A DNA stretch of 64,000 nt from Planctobacterium marinum. Its GTDB lineage: Bacteria; Pseudomonadota; Gammaproteobacteria; Enterobacterales; Alteromonadaceae. The notes beneath the pieces are model-generated. The model made no database searches. It was given only the letters and a program-made list of their open reading frames with translations, and was not told the origin of the DNA. The translations under genes and the position numbers were made by a program. Below are positions 16,872 through 25,427 of this stretch, in pieces. Position 1 is the stretch's first letter. The number at the start of each line of letters is the position of its first letter. The stretch lies in NCBI RefSeq assembly GCF_036322805.1, contig NZ_AP027272.1, forward strand, positions 434,001 to 498,000, given 5' to 3'.

Positions 16872-18944
16872 TTAGAAAGAAGCCTGTAGTCCGATATGAA
16901 CATTTCTACCTTCGGCAAATAACCTTTCGCCTGCTGGCTGCTCTATCCCCTGGATTCTATTCACTCCGCCAAGATGAGGTTGCCAGGCTTTATCAAATAG
17001 ATTGGAAATCGTCCCGGTCAGTGTAAGGAACTCATTAAACTGATAAGAGAGATTGCCATTGACGATACCATAGCCCGCACTGGGTGTTTCATTCTGTAAG
17101 CTGGAGGTACGGGTTTGGCTGGCGGCTAATTCGGATTCCAATGTTGCGCTCCAGGCGCCACTTTGCCAGTTTAATCTGGTTACCAGTGTCGCGGGTGATA
17201 TGCGATAAAGTGGCTCATCAATATCATCTCGCTCTCCTCGCACAATCGATGCCGCCATATCGAGCGTTATTGTTGGGGAGATGCTCATATTTAGCTCCAG
17301 GTCGGCACCATACAGGGTGGCATCGGTGTTTTGCCACTGCAGCGGGCTGTCGCCACTCATCATCATTGATACCATGTTGGCTGTTTGGTTAGTGGAAGGC
17401 TCGCCAACAATGTAGTCGTCGATACGCTGATAGAATATTCTCGGCATGATACTTAAACGACTGGTGCGGTAGTTAAGGCCCAAATCAATTTGATGTGCTG
17501 TCTCTTCTATAAGCTCCTGGTTACCTAAATAATTCCTGCCATCGGCTAAACCCGCCGAGATCCCCAAAGGTAACCAAACATAAAGCTCTGTATAGGCTGG
17601 AGCGCGATTTTTTTGTGCCAATGCCAGTTGCCAGCTTAAACGTTTGTTGATGTCGTCACTTAAATGCAGGCTTGCATCGACAAAACTAAAGTCCAGATTG
17701 CGTTGTGCGCTGTTAAAGTCGTCTACTAAGATACCAATATTGGGATTCATCATGGCCATCGTATTGGCAACGTCACTGGCGTCACTTTTTACCTGAGTGT
17801 AACGGGCGCCAATTAACCATTCGAAATCCAACAGTTCGCTGTCCCACTGACCATATACGCTGCTTAACTGCTGCTCAACATTATTGAAGTTATTGATGGT
17901 GAGATTTTCCATCTGCGGGTTGCTAATAACGGAGTTGTGTTTAGTTGTGTGCCAATTCAGGCCGCTTTCCAGGTTGCCATTAAGCAGTTTGTCTTTCCAT
18001 ACTAAAGAATAGCCCCTGGCAAGACTATCCACGGTATTGAGTCTGGCCATTTGAGGCATAGTGGAGGGACGAAAATCAACGTTGTTCATACCATGTTGGT
18101 TGCTATTGCCATGAAACTTTAGCGTCAGAGAACGGTGCGCGTTAGTCTGCCAATGATAAGACAGCCGATAGATGGCAGCATCTATGTATTGGATATCCAT
18201 CGCCAAAGCGGCTGTACCCGTGTGGTCGGTATCAGCCTTATGGTAATAACCCTGCAATTGGTGGTCGCCATGTCGAAAGCCTGCGGCAATGCCTGCCATT
18301 TGTCGATCGTAAAAACTGTTGGGCACCAGGTTTCCATTACCATCTTCTATGTCATCCCGTTGCTGGCTCAGCGCAAAAGTTTGCAGATACAGGTTTTCAC
18401 TGTAATAACCCAACACACCACTATGGTTTCTGGCGTCCCCTAACTGTCCGTGTTGCAAAGTCAATTGACCTTGCCAGTTACTTTGTTCAGAGAATAGGGC
18501 ATCGGCATTTTGTTGGATTTCTATGGCACCACCGAGTGATTGCGCGGCAACAGACACAGGCGCGATTCCGCGATGCAAGTTCAATTCGCTGCCAGGCAAG
18601 GCAAAGACATTGGATAAGGGCGGGTCCATGGCATTGGGTCCGGCACCTGTCACAGGTCCGCCTTCGACACTGACATGAACTCGATTGCCAAACAAACCTC
18701 GGTATTGGGCGATAGCGGACAAGGGACCATTGCCATTGCCGCTTAAACCGGCAAGGCGTTTTAGTGCATCACGTAAATCCGGGGAGTGGGTGTCACCCGG
18801 AACCAGCTCTACCGAGCTTATGGTGTTATTGGTTTGACCCAGAACTTTGACGTGCTCAAGGTGTTCTTCTGATGCTTGTAAAAAAGGGCTGAAAAGTATT
18901 GCAGAGGCTAGGCTTGTAGCCATCAATGAGGTACGCAATTTCAT
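16872..18944 (-). CDS. TonB-dependent outer-membrane receptor, copper-type
   Basis: A 690-residue outer-membrane receptor: signal peptide to about residue 24, TonB-box-like HVKVLG (31-36), plug domain (about 45-150, with NAMDPPLSNV at 104-113) and a 22-strand-type barrel ending in Phe. The plug resembles the OprC/NosA copper-receptor group. Predicted outer loops carry Met clusters (STMPQMA near 296, NTMAMMN near 396, MVSMMM near 525), a common copper-ligand feature. The DUF2946-like gene directly upstream is the usual neighbour of such receptors. Copper uptake is therefore the best guess. It is convergent with the peptide operon, and a functional link to the Cys-rich peptide is possible but unproven. 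Confidence 0.82.
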   Translation of the reverse strand: MKLRTSLMATSLASAILFSPFLQASEEHLEHVKVLGQTNNTISSVELVPGDTHSPDLRDALKRLAGLSGNGNGPLSAIAQYRGLFGNRVHVSVEGGPVTGAGPNAMDPPLSNVFALPGSELNLHRGIAPVSVAAQSLGGAIEIQQNADALFSEQSNWQGQLTLQHGQLGDARNHSGVLGYYSENLYLQTFALSQQRDDIEDGNGNLVPNSFYDRQMAGIAAGFRHGDHQLQGYYHKADTDHTGTAALAMDIQYIDAAIYRLSYHWQTNAHRSLTLKFHGNSNQHGMNNVDFRPSTMPQMARLNTVDSLARGYSLVWKDKLLNGNLESGLNWHTTKHNSVISNPQMENLTINNFNNVEQQLSSVYGQWDSELLDFEWLIGARYTQVKSDASDVANTMAMMNPNIGILVDDFNSAQRNLDFSFVDASLHLSDDINKRLSWQLALAQKNRAPAYTELYVWLPLGISAGLADGRNYLGNQELIEETAHQIDLGLNYRTSRLSIMPRIFYQRIDDYIVGEPSTNQTANMVSMMMSGDSPLQWQNTDATLYGADLELNMSISPTITLDMAASIVRGERDDIDEPLYRISPATLVTRLNWQSGAWSATLESELAASQTRTSSLQNETPSAGYGIVNGNLSYQFNEFLTLTGTISNLFDKAWQPHLGGVNRIQGIEQPAGERLFAEGRNVHIGLQASF

Positions 18945-19060
18945 TTATTTAATTCCTTTACCTGCCCTTCAAGGGCATAAAAATCTGATGAATTCCCGCA
19001 GCAATAAGCCGGAAACGTCCTATGCTTCAGCATGCGAGAAGATTGAATTTTTTAGGGTGA

Positions 19061-19528
19061 TTAAATAAGTGAAGGAGGAGCGCGGGATAGTGGACTTTGA
19101 TAGGCAAATAGCGTGTAAGGGCGCTGATTCAGGCGAGCAATAAGAGCGCGAAACACCTGAAAGTTTACCAATACCGCCGTTTCCGATAGTTTGGTAAAAG
19201 GTTGAATATCGGCATATTCCCCAACAGGACATAAGTGCTCAAAGGAGGCGTTTTGGTACTCTTCCGGTGCATCCACAAAAACAAAAGCACCGGCCTGCTC
19301 CGTCAGGCTATAGGATATCCATTTCATTTGTGTACCGGTACATATCAGCTCAATATCCCCCTGAATCCTATCCTGAAATGCGGCGAGTTGATCTTGCTGA
19401 ACAAACGCAGTAAGACTACTTTGCAGCAGTAGCGATAAGACTAAAAAAAAGTGGAGGAATCGAGTCAACTTAACCAGCACTAGAGAAGTTCGAGACCCTA
19501 AGTGTACCTCTATGCAAAAACAAAACAA
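19061..19528 (-). CDS. DUF2946-like envelope protein
   Basis: A protein of up to 155 residues with one N-terminal hydrophobic helix (RFLHFFLVLSLLLQSSLTAF) and a small periplasmic domain holding CTGTQMKWIS and, about 40 residues later, LCPVG. This Cys-TG-MKW ... CP pattern is that of DUF2946 proteins, which are typically encoded beside copper-type TonB receptors and are thought to act in metal handling. The annotated start is a TTG at 19528; an in-frame GTG near 19478 would give a more normal signal sequence. It lies 116 bp upstream of the receptor gene on the same strand, probably co-transcribed. Confidence 0.65.
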   Translation of the reverse strand: MFCFCIEVHLGSRTSLVLVKLTRFLHFFLVLSLLLQSSLTAFVQQDQLAAFQDRIQGDIELICTGTQMKWISYSLTEQAGAFVFVDAPEEYQNASFEHLCPVGEYADIQPFTKLSETAVLVNFQVFRALIARLNQRPYTLFAYQSPLSRAPPSLI

Positions 19529-19666
19529 TGAAAAATAAAGACATTTTGTTGCTTGAACTAGTCAATGAATGCGATGTGGGTAGCTATCTACAGATTGGTT
19601 TAGTTGGCTTGTAAAGCAGGTGGGTTAGTAAAAGGGACGATTCGTTTTAAACCGCCCAAGCCTCTT

Positions 19667-20629
19667 TTATTTCAAGCCTTTTAGATGCCATCTGGTAAAT
19701 TCCTCTGGCGTTAAAAAACTCCAGGCGATAAAGCGGCTTATCTTTTGCCCTTGCGACATTTTTACCACTTTAATTTGTTTGGCGTTGGCCTTTTTCAGAG
19801 CGAGTTTAATGGGACTGACATTGTCTTTTTTAGACACCAGTGACGTAAACCAAGCCACTTGCTGCTGATAGTGGCGGCTTTCTCGCACCATATTGCGAAT
19901 AAAGGCAAGCTCCCCGCCTTTACACCAAAGTTCATTGGCGCGACCTGCAAAGTTTAGTGTTGGAGGAACATTCTTTTGTTGAGCTTTTCCTAAGTTTTGC
20001 CACTTTCTGTTCGTACCTTTAGCCGCTTGTTCTGGCGAGTCATGAAAAGGCGGGTTACACATGGTTAAATGGAACTTGTCATGTGCTTTGATCATTCCAT
20101 GGAATATTTGATGGGACTGCTTTTGATGGCGCACTTCGATGGCCTTTGGTAAGCCGTGGTTAGCATTAACGATCTGTTTTGCAATTTTGATAGATTGGAA
20201 ATCGATATCCGTTGCCACAAAACGCCAGCCATAACTCTTATAACCAAGCAGTGGATATATGCAGCTGGCACCTGTTCCGATATCTAAAACTTTTGCTTTG
20301 TTGTGGCCAGACTCGCTTTGAAAAGTTGAATGAAGCAAGTCCGCTAAGTAATGAACATAATCCACTCTTCCCGGAATCGCAGGACACAAAGAGCTTTCAG
20401 GTATATCCCAGTGCTCAATACCGTAATCATCTTTGAGCAACGCTTTATTGAGCAGCCTAACTGCTGCCGGGTTAGCAAAATCAACAGTTTGCTTGCCGTG
20501 TTTATTCACTATAAAGCGGGCTAATTCAGGAACCGCCTTGCAAAGTCGATCAAAGTTGTAATCTTGATTGTGTTTATTTTTGGGATGGAGTTTTGCTTTT
20601 GAGTTCACACAGCTTGAGTCTATTTTCAA
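19667..20629 (-). CDS. rlmF: 23S rRNA (adenine-1618-N6)-methyltransferase RlmF
   Basis: Methylates N6 of A1618 in 23S rRNA. Family hallmarks: KLHPKNKHNQDYNFDRLCK at the N-terminus, motif I VLDIGTGASCIYPLLG, and the N6-adenine catalytic motif NPPF (CNPPFHDSPEQA). The 320-aa length is normal. The frame opens with a TTG codon at 20629; an in-frame GTG seven codons later is also possible, so the exact start is uncertain. It is a single gene, with no operon partner close by. Confidence 0.93.
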   Translation of the reverse strand: MKIDSSCVNSKAKLHPKNKHNQDYNFDRLCKAVPELARFIVNKHGKQTVDFANPAAVRLLNKALLKDDYGIEHWDIPESSLCPAIPGRVDYVHYLADLLHSTFQSESGHNKAKVLDIGTGASCIYPLLGYKSYGWRFVATDIDFQSIKIAKQIVNANHGLPKAIEVRHQKQSHQIFHGMIKAHDKFHLTMCNPPFHDSPEQAAKGTNRKWQNLGKAQQKNVPPTLNFAGRANELWCKGGELAFIRNMVRESRHYQQQVAWFTSLVSKKDNVSPIKLALKKANAKQIKVVKMSQGQKISRFIAWSFLTPEEFTRWHLKGLK

Positions 20630-20913
20630 TGTGTTTGCAGTTTATCAAAGGTACTCATATTAATTCCAATAACAAGCGGTGCTTTTACCTCAAACTCGCT
20701 TCTTCTGATTGCAGGTGAAGCCTGGCTCTGAATGCACACTTGCAGGCATCTGAATTATTCTGGAAAGATTTTGAACTGCTTTCGCAGGCCCGAAAAGGAA
20801 AAATAAAGGATGTATTTCAATTTTGATTTGGTTAATATTTTACACTGTCTTGGCGCGGATAATTCTGTGGACGTGATAATTCTAACCCTATTTTCAGACC
20901 AGGAGAGCATACA

Positions 20914-22143
20914 TTGAAAAGCATTGTAGCAAGGATTCTTTTCTTCATTGTATTTACAGGTGCAAACACAGGATACGCTGATGAAACCCATGACGTTTAT
21001 CAAAAGACGGGAGCAATTGGTTATCCGACAATTCAAAAATTTAACATAGACGCTGAATCCCTTAAGCAAAAGAGGGAAGTGCTGGTGTCTCTTCCTTCGG
21101 CATATATAGAATCTGGCCCCCGTTTAAAATATCCGGTAGTTTTTGTATTGGATGCAGAATTGATGTTTTATCCCATTGCAGGTCAAATATATTTTCAGGG
21201 TATGAATAGTCAGATGCCCGAAGCCATCGTGGTAGGCATTCCAAATTTACCTGGGGAAAGGCGAGCTATAACTCCAACGCCTTTGAATCGCAATGGCGAA
21301 CCTTTGTGGTTTGGCGGAAAGCAGGAGCAATACCTGCAGTTTATTGAAAATGACATTATTCCCTTCATTGAAGAAAGGTTTCACGCAGCTGACTACAAAG
21401 TACTGGTAGGATTGTCGCCAACTGGCCAATTTGCATTGCACAGTGTCTGGAGTAGACCCGGTTTGTTTGACGCGCACGTGGCGATAAACACAGCAGATTT
21501 CAACGCGGTTGGATACGAAAAAAGTAGTGTGTTTGAGAAAATCGCCGCCACCATAGCAAGTCATAAGCAACTCTCCGGGCACCTCTATATCTCAATGCCA
21601 AAATCAGGAGGGGGACAAAATCCACGGATCTTGCAGGGGTACGAAAAGTTTGCATCGGCACTAAGATCTCTCAACAGCCCCAATTTCAAGTATAAACAAG
21701 AGTTAACAGAAAATGATGGTTATGCGGCGGTGTTACCCGCTGTTAACTCGGCACTGCGCTCTATATTTCCTCCAGAACAGTGGGACCCTAACTATCGAGA
21801 CTTTATGAGTGAAGAGCCCGGTCAAACTATCCAAAATATAAAAAATTACTACCGGGATCTTAGCGAAAAGGTTGGATTCGAAGCTGTCCCAAAAGGGGAG
21901 CGCTATTACAATCGCAACAGATTAAAGAGAATTGGCTATGTACTCCTTCAGCAGGAAAGAACAGCGGAAGCCATCGAGATATTTGAATATTGGCGCTCCC
22001 TCTATCCAAATTCAGCTAACGCATACGACAGTTTAGCAGATGCCTGGGCACAATCAGGGAATACTCAAAAAGAAGCTCAATTAAGAAAAAGAGCAAAAGA
22101 ACTGGCGCAGCAAAACGGGGATTTCAGACACGCCATATTTTGA
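20914..22143 (+). CDS. secreted Fes/esterase-D-like alpha/beta hydrolase with C-terminal TPR
   Basis: A 409-residue exported hydrolase: signal peptide (about 1-22), then a putative-esterase domain (YPVVFVLDAELMF, IVVGIPN, FIENDIIPFIEERF). The nucleophile elbow reads VGLSPTGQFAL, with Ser in place but Pro-Thr where GG is usual. A TPR-like pair of helices ends the protein (YVLLQQERTAEAIEIFEYW and ANAYDSLADAWAQSG). Such proteins hydrolyse siderophore or other esters; the substrate is unknown. The TTG start at 20914 is supported by AGGAG 9 bp upstream. Confidence 0.8.
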   Translation: MKSIVARILFFIVFTGANTGYADETHDVYQKTGAIGYPTIQKFNIDAESLKQKREVLVSLPSAYIESGPRLKYPVVFVLDAELMFYPIAGQIYFQGMNSQMPEAIVVGIPNLPGERRAITPTPLNRNGEPLWFGGKQEQYLQFIENDIIPFIEERFHAADYKVLVGLSPTGQFALHSVWSRPGLFDAHVAINTADFNAVGYEKSSVFEKIAATIASHKQLSGHLYISMPKSGGGQNPRILQGYEKFASALRSLNSPNFKYKQELTENDGYAAVLPAVNSALRSIFPPEQWDPNYRDFMSEEPGQTIQNIKNYYRDLSEKVGFEAVPKGERYYNRNRLKRIGYVLLQQERTAEAIEIFEYWRSLYPNSANAYDSLADAWAQSGNTQKEAQLRKRAKELAQQNGDFRHAIF

Positions 22144-22386
22144 ATGCGCTATTTATTTTAAGTGCATTAATAAAGAAGGCACTTTCAGCGAGTTGTTTGC
22201 CTGATTCAGGTGATTGAGAAATACATCCGGCACGCATTAGCGGGCTAGTTTGGATGCAGCATTGCAAAGCCTGTTGAAGTTATATTTTTGTTTATGCATA
22301 TTTCTGTCTGGGAAATTTTGCTCTTCACAGCAGTTCGAATCTATATCAGTCAGATCAACACTGTAGTTTATCTAACAACGAGCAAG

Positions 22387-22746
22387 TTAAAGCGCGCTTT
22401 GCGTAAAGTCTTTCCAGGATAACAGAACAGATTCAAAATCTTGTAATCCACAACCTGCGATGACGTTGCTGCACCATTCTGCGCCTTCTGGTGCTTCGTC
22501 TTCTGAATAGGCGTGAGAACGTACTTCCACTTCTTCAGAGGACAACAGCAGATCATAATTTTTGCCGGTTAACTTGAATTCTTGTATCTGCTTGTCATGC
22601 AGTCTTTGTATGGTATTTATTAGATTGGTAATCTTGGTTTGATCGTCACGCAACTCATCTGAAAACCAATATCCGAACGCTTCACCACCCATTTCAAACG
22701 TTGCGCTAGGGTATTTGGAGAAACGCATTGTAAATTGATATTCCAC
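22387..22746 (-). CDS. yacL: YacL-like UPF0231 family protein
   Basis: A 119-residue acidic cytoplasmic protein matching the UPF0231 family: MEYQFTMRF at the N-terminus, GEAFGYWFSDEL, a YDLLLSSEEVEVRSH strand pair and CGLQDFESVLLSW near the end. Its function is unknown. It is typical of Enterobacterales and Alteromonadales genomes, which helps place the organism. It is a single gene whose start lies at the edge of the gene-free repeat region. Confidence 0.82.
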   Translation of the reverse strand: MEYQFTMRFSKYPSATFEMGGEAFGYWFSDELRDDQTKITNLINTIQRLHDKQIQEFKLTGKNYDLLLSSEEVEVRSHAYSEDEAPEGAEWCSNVIAGCGLQDFESVLLSWKDFTQSAL

Positions 22747-22866
22747 TTATTTTTGGCCTCTTCATCGGGTGTGCTATCGCTTAACCACTATTGCTCAAAT
22801 TTCGGCGAGCGATTATACCAAACTAAGTTGAGTATATATGCTGATTTCTGTGTATTGGAGATCAAA

Positions 22867-23247
22867 GGGGTCAGGTTCGCTGAAAAATAAAACGCAAGTT
22901 TCAGGCACAAAAAAAATCGACTTACTTCGGTTTAGTCTCTATTCAAAAGAGATGGTACCAGAGGGTGAAAGAGGCTGTTTTAGCCGCGAAGCGGCGCGCC
23001 GACTAAACGACTGCACATGGGTGAGGCGAGTTTCTTTAGGTGCAACGCACCGCCTCGCTGAACGGCCTGCCAAGGATGGCAGGACTGGGTGACGATCATC
23101 AGGGATGTGTTTAAGATGAGCGTAATAGGGAGCGGTATTTGCTTGCACGTTATTCCTAAGCTGGGTGAGTTACTGGGATGGTTCAGACAGCCGTAAACAC
23201 TAATCTCAATTCGGAGAACTTGATGTAATTTGACCGGGGACCGGTTC
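22867..23247. repeat. possible MITE-like element
   Basis: The region is bounded by the related 12-mers GGGGTCAGGTTC (22867-22878) and GGGGACCGGTTC (23236-23247), in the same orientation, and is filled with strong hairpins and no coding signal. Similar GGGGTCAGGTTC-like ends are often seen near REP-associated elements in gammaproteobacteria. The element boundaries are a guess. Confidence 0.3.
22906..22964 (-). repeat. decayed duplicate of the tRNA-Leu 3' end and its terminator
   Basis: It aligns over its whole length with 23451-23508. The 18 bp aagagatggtaccagagg (22947-22964) are identical to 23491-23508, which is the last 12 bases of the tRNA with CCA plus flank. The poly-A/terminator part is mutated (TCGACTTACTTCGG against CCGACTTGCGTCGG). 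This is consistent with an old attachment-site repeat or a lost tandem tRNA gene. Confidence 0.6.
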
Positions 23248-23452
23248 TTTAGTCCGGCGGCTTACAAATTAACAAGCCCTAGATACAACACTATTTTGCC
23301 TGGAACAAAATAGGACAGCTTTAGCTGGCTTGCGGAGCAAGTGGCCGGTTAAATGTTCCCGACATAACCGGCATTCCTTACATCAATGTAAATCAGTATC
23401 AGGGACGATACGAGCAAAACCCGCAGCAATTCTCTATTTTAATTTTAAGACA

Positions 23453-23477
23453 CAAAAAAACCGACTTGCGTCGGTTT
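23453..23477 (-). terminator. terminator of tRNA-Leu
   Basis: On the minus strand AAACCGAC pairs with GTCGGTTT around a 4-nt loop and runs into a T-tract. It lies 20 bp beyond the tRNA 3' end. Confidence 0.8.
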
Positions 23478-23496
23478 ATTATCTCTTAGTAAGAGA

Positions 23497-23583
23497 TGGT
23501 ACCAGAGGCCGGACTTGAACCGGCACAGTATTGCTACCGGCGGATTTTGAATCCGCTGCGTCTACCAATTTCGCCACTCTGGC
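23497..23583 (-). tRNA. tRNA-Leu (anticodon CAA)
   Basis: An 87-nt class II tRNA. The acceptor stem is GCCAGAG/CTCTGGT (one G-T pair), followed by A and an encoded CCA. The D-arm reads GCGAAATTGGTAGACGC. The anticodon arm GCGGATTCAAAATCCGC has loop TTCAAAA, anticodon CAA (reads UUG). A variable arm follows, and the T-arm is GCCGGTTCAAGTCCGGC. The long variable arm is typical of tRNA-Leu. Confidence 0.96.
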
Positions 23584-23829
23584 ACTGAGTTGTGTTCCTG
23601 AAGTTCTTCAGGAGGCGAGAATTATATTCAGTGTATTGTGACTTGCAAGTGTTTTATGACACTTTCGATACATTCTGCTGAAAGATTGCGCAATCCTTGT
23701 GGTTTATTAGACATTACGGACAGAGTTTCCCTTTGCTAAGGCTCAAACCCTGGCTTTTTTCGCCAGTTATCGCTGTATCACTAAAGCTTTACTGCTAGAA
23801 TCCGCATCGATTGGATTGGAGTAGGCTCA

Positions 23830-24321
23830 ATGCAAAACAGTTTTCCTCGCGCTGGTTTTTTACGTCGTCTTGCAGCTATGGTGTACGATCTGCTGGTGGC
23901 CGTTGCCGTGGGTATGGTGGCAGCGATGGTGATGACCGTAACCCTCATTTTGTTATTCGAAAATGGTGTACTGGATAAACAAGGAATGGAACACGTTAGT
24001 GACATCATTCAAAACTCTGTGTTTTATCGCTCCCTGGTTCAAGTTTGGGTACTGTCTTGGGTGGTAGGCTTTTTTGTCTGGTTTTGGCGTAATGGTGGCC
24101 AAACTATTGGTATGCGTGCCTGGCGCATGCGCCTTTACAGCACCAACGATAAACCTATGGGCTATGGTCGCGCATTTCTGCGTATGCTTTGCTCTATCGG
24201 CGGCTTGGGTACCTTGTTAGTGTTGCTGGATTTCAAAAACAAACAATCGCTGCAAGATAGACTGGCCAGCACCGAGATACGGGTGTTATCCAAAGAAGCT
24301 AATGATCATAAAAACTGGTAA
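23830..24321 (+). CDS. RDD-family membrane protein
   Basis: A 163-residue inner-membrane protein of the RDD family, named for conserved Arg-Asp-Asp: the first helix begins GFLRRLAAMVYDLLVAVAVG, where R and D fit the motif. Three transmembrane helices are visible (about 15-45, 70-92, 112-138). The loop GGQTIGMRAWRMRL is a second family signature, and the protein ends with a DRLASTEIR-type segment. Function is unclear; transport or ion-exchange roles have been proposed for the family. It is convergent with lptG. Confidence 0.85.
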   Translation: MQNSFPRAGFLRRLAAMVYDLLVAVAVGMVAAMVMTVTLILLFENGVLDKQGMEHVSDIIQNSVFYRSLVQVWVLSWVVGFFVWFWRNGGQTIGMRAWRMRLYSTNDKPMGYGRAFLRMLCSIGGLGTLLVLLDFKNKQSLQDRLASTEIRVLSKEANDHKNW

Positions 24322-24365
24322 ATGCATTCTGGCAACCTTTTGCTTGTCAGAGAACCGGTTGCTAT

Positions 24366-25427
24366 TTATTGTCGCTTGAGTAACTGCATCGCCACAAAGG
24401 CAAATACCACACTGGGCAACAGGGCGCCTAAAAACGGTGGCACTTGATACACCAGACTCAACGGTCCGAACACTTCATTACTGATAAAGAAGCCGAACCC
24501 GGTGAGAACACCCATGATAATCCGGGCCCCCATAGTAACACTTCGCAGCGGGCCGAAGACGAACGACAACGCCATCAAGAGCATGACTCCCACGGAAATC
24601 GGCTGCAGTAGCTTGCGCCAATATGCCAAAGTATACCTTGACGAGTCTTGACCATTGTTATTCAGGTATTGGATATAATCATTTAAACCAGAGATAGACA
24701 GGGCTTCGGGTTTAACGGTTACTACGCCGAGTTTGTCCGGGGTGAGTGTCGATACCCATTGTGACTCGTATTTTGACGTGGTGGTAACACGACCGTTTAT
24801 TTTCGTAAACCTTACTCGTTCCAGGCGCCAGGCATCGTTATCAAAGTGGGCTTCTTTGGCTACTGTGATCTGAGTTAGCCTGCGCTGCTCATCAAATTCG
24901 TAAACGGTGATATCTCGCAACGTATCTTTATCAATAACTTCGCCAATACTCACGAACTTGTCGCCATCTTTAGCCCATGTGAGGCGATCTGTGGCAAACA
25001 GGCTACCACCGGAAATAGCCTGAGCGCGGATCTCTTTGGCCTTAGCTTCGGTGGTGGGGGCTACCCATTCACCCAATGCCATGACGAACAACACCATCAC
25101 CAGTGCAGATTTCATGGCCGACATAATGATATTCCAGCGACTCAAGCCAGATGCCTGCATCACCGTAAGCTCGCTGCTACTGGCTAGCATGCCCATACCG
25201 GTTAAACCGCCAATCAAGGTCGCCATCGGGAAGAATTGCTCGATTTCGCGGGGCATGGATAAAAACACATAGATAGCTGCAACGGTCAGGTCGTAGTTAC
25301 CTGTACCGACTTTTTTAAGCTGTTCGATAAAGCTGATTAATGAACTAAGCCCCACCAGAACTGACAGGCTCAGAAAGGTAGTACCCAATAATGTGCGTGC
25401 CAGATACCAATCTACGATTTTAAACAC
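24366..25427 (-). CDS. lptG: LPS export permease LptG
   Basis: A 353-residue inner-membrane subunit of the LptB2FG ABC transporter, which extracts lipopolysaccharide from the inner membrane and passes it to LptC-A-D. It has six transmembrane helices (three before and three after a periplasmic jellyroll of about 190 residues) and the family start MFKIVDWYLARTLLGTT. The segment SSELTVMQASGLSRWNI is the coupling-helix region that contacts LptB. Its start overlaps the lptF stop by 8 bp, so the pair is translationally coupled. Confidence 0.95.
   Translation of the reverse strand: MFKIVDWYLARTLLGTTFLSLSVLVGLSSLISFIEQLKKVGTGNYDLTVAAIYVFLSMPREIEQFFPMATLIGGLTGMGMLASSSELTVMQASGLSRWNIIMSAMKSALVMVLFVMALGEWVAPTTEAKAKEIRAQAISGGSLFATDRLTWAKDGDKFVSIGEVIDKDTLRDITVYEFDEQRRLTQITVAKEAHFDNDAWRLERVRFTKINGRVTTTSKYESQWVSTLTPDKLGVVTVKPEALSISGLNDYIQYLNNNGQDSSRYTLAYWRKLLQPISVGVMLLMALSFVFGPLRSVTMGARIIMGVLTGFGFFISNEVFGPLSLVYQVPPFLGALLPSVVFAFVAMQLLKRQ

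Larger units (their letters stand above)
22747..23496. other. 750-bp gene-free repeat region beside tRNA-Leu
   Basis: No convincing gene was found. The stretch holds a decayed copy of the tRNA-Leu 3' flank (22906-22964) and several hairpins: GCCGC/GCGGC at 22983-22995, GAGGCG/CGCCTC at 23022-23056 and CCTGCCA/TGGCAGG at 23066-23083. Two related motifs occur, GGGGTCAGGTTC (22867-22878) and GGGGACCGGTTC (23236-23247). It looks like remnants of small mobile or intergenic repeat elements. Confidence 0.6.

Noticed and set aside
22838-23092. An 84-residue open frame in the repeat region
   Set aside because: It runs through the tRNA-flank repeat and hairpins, has no family likeness and ends inside repetitive DNA.
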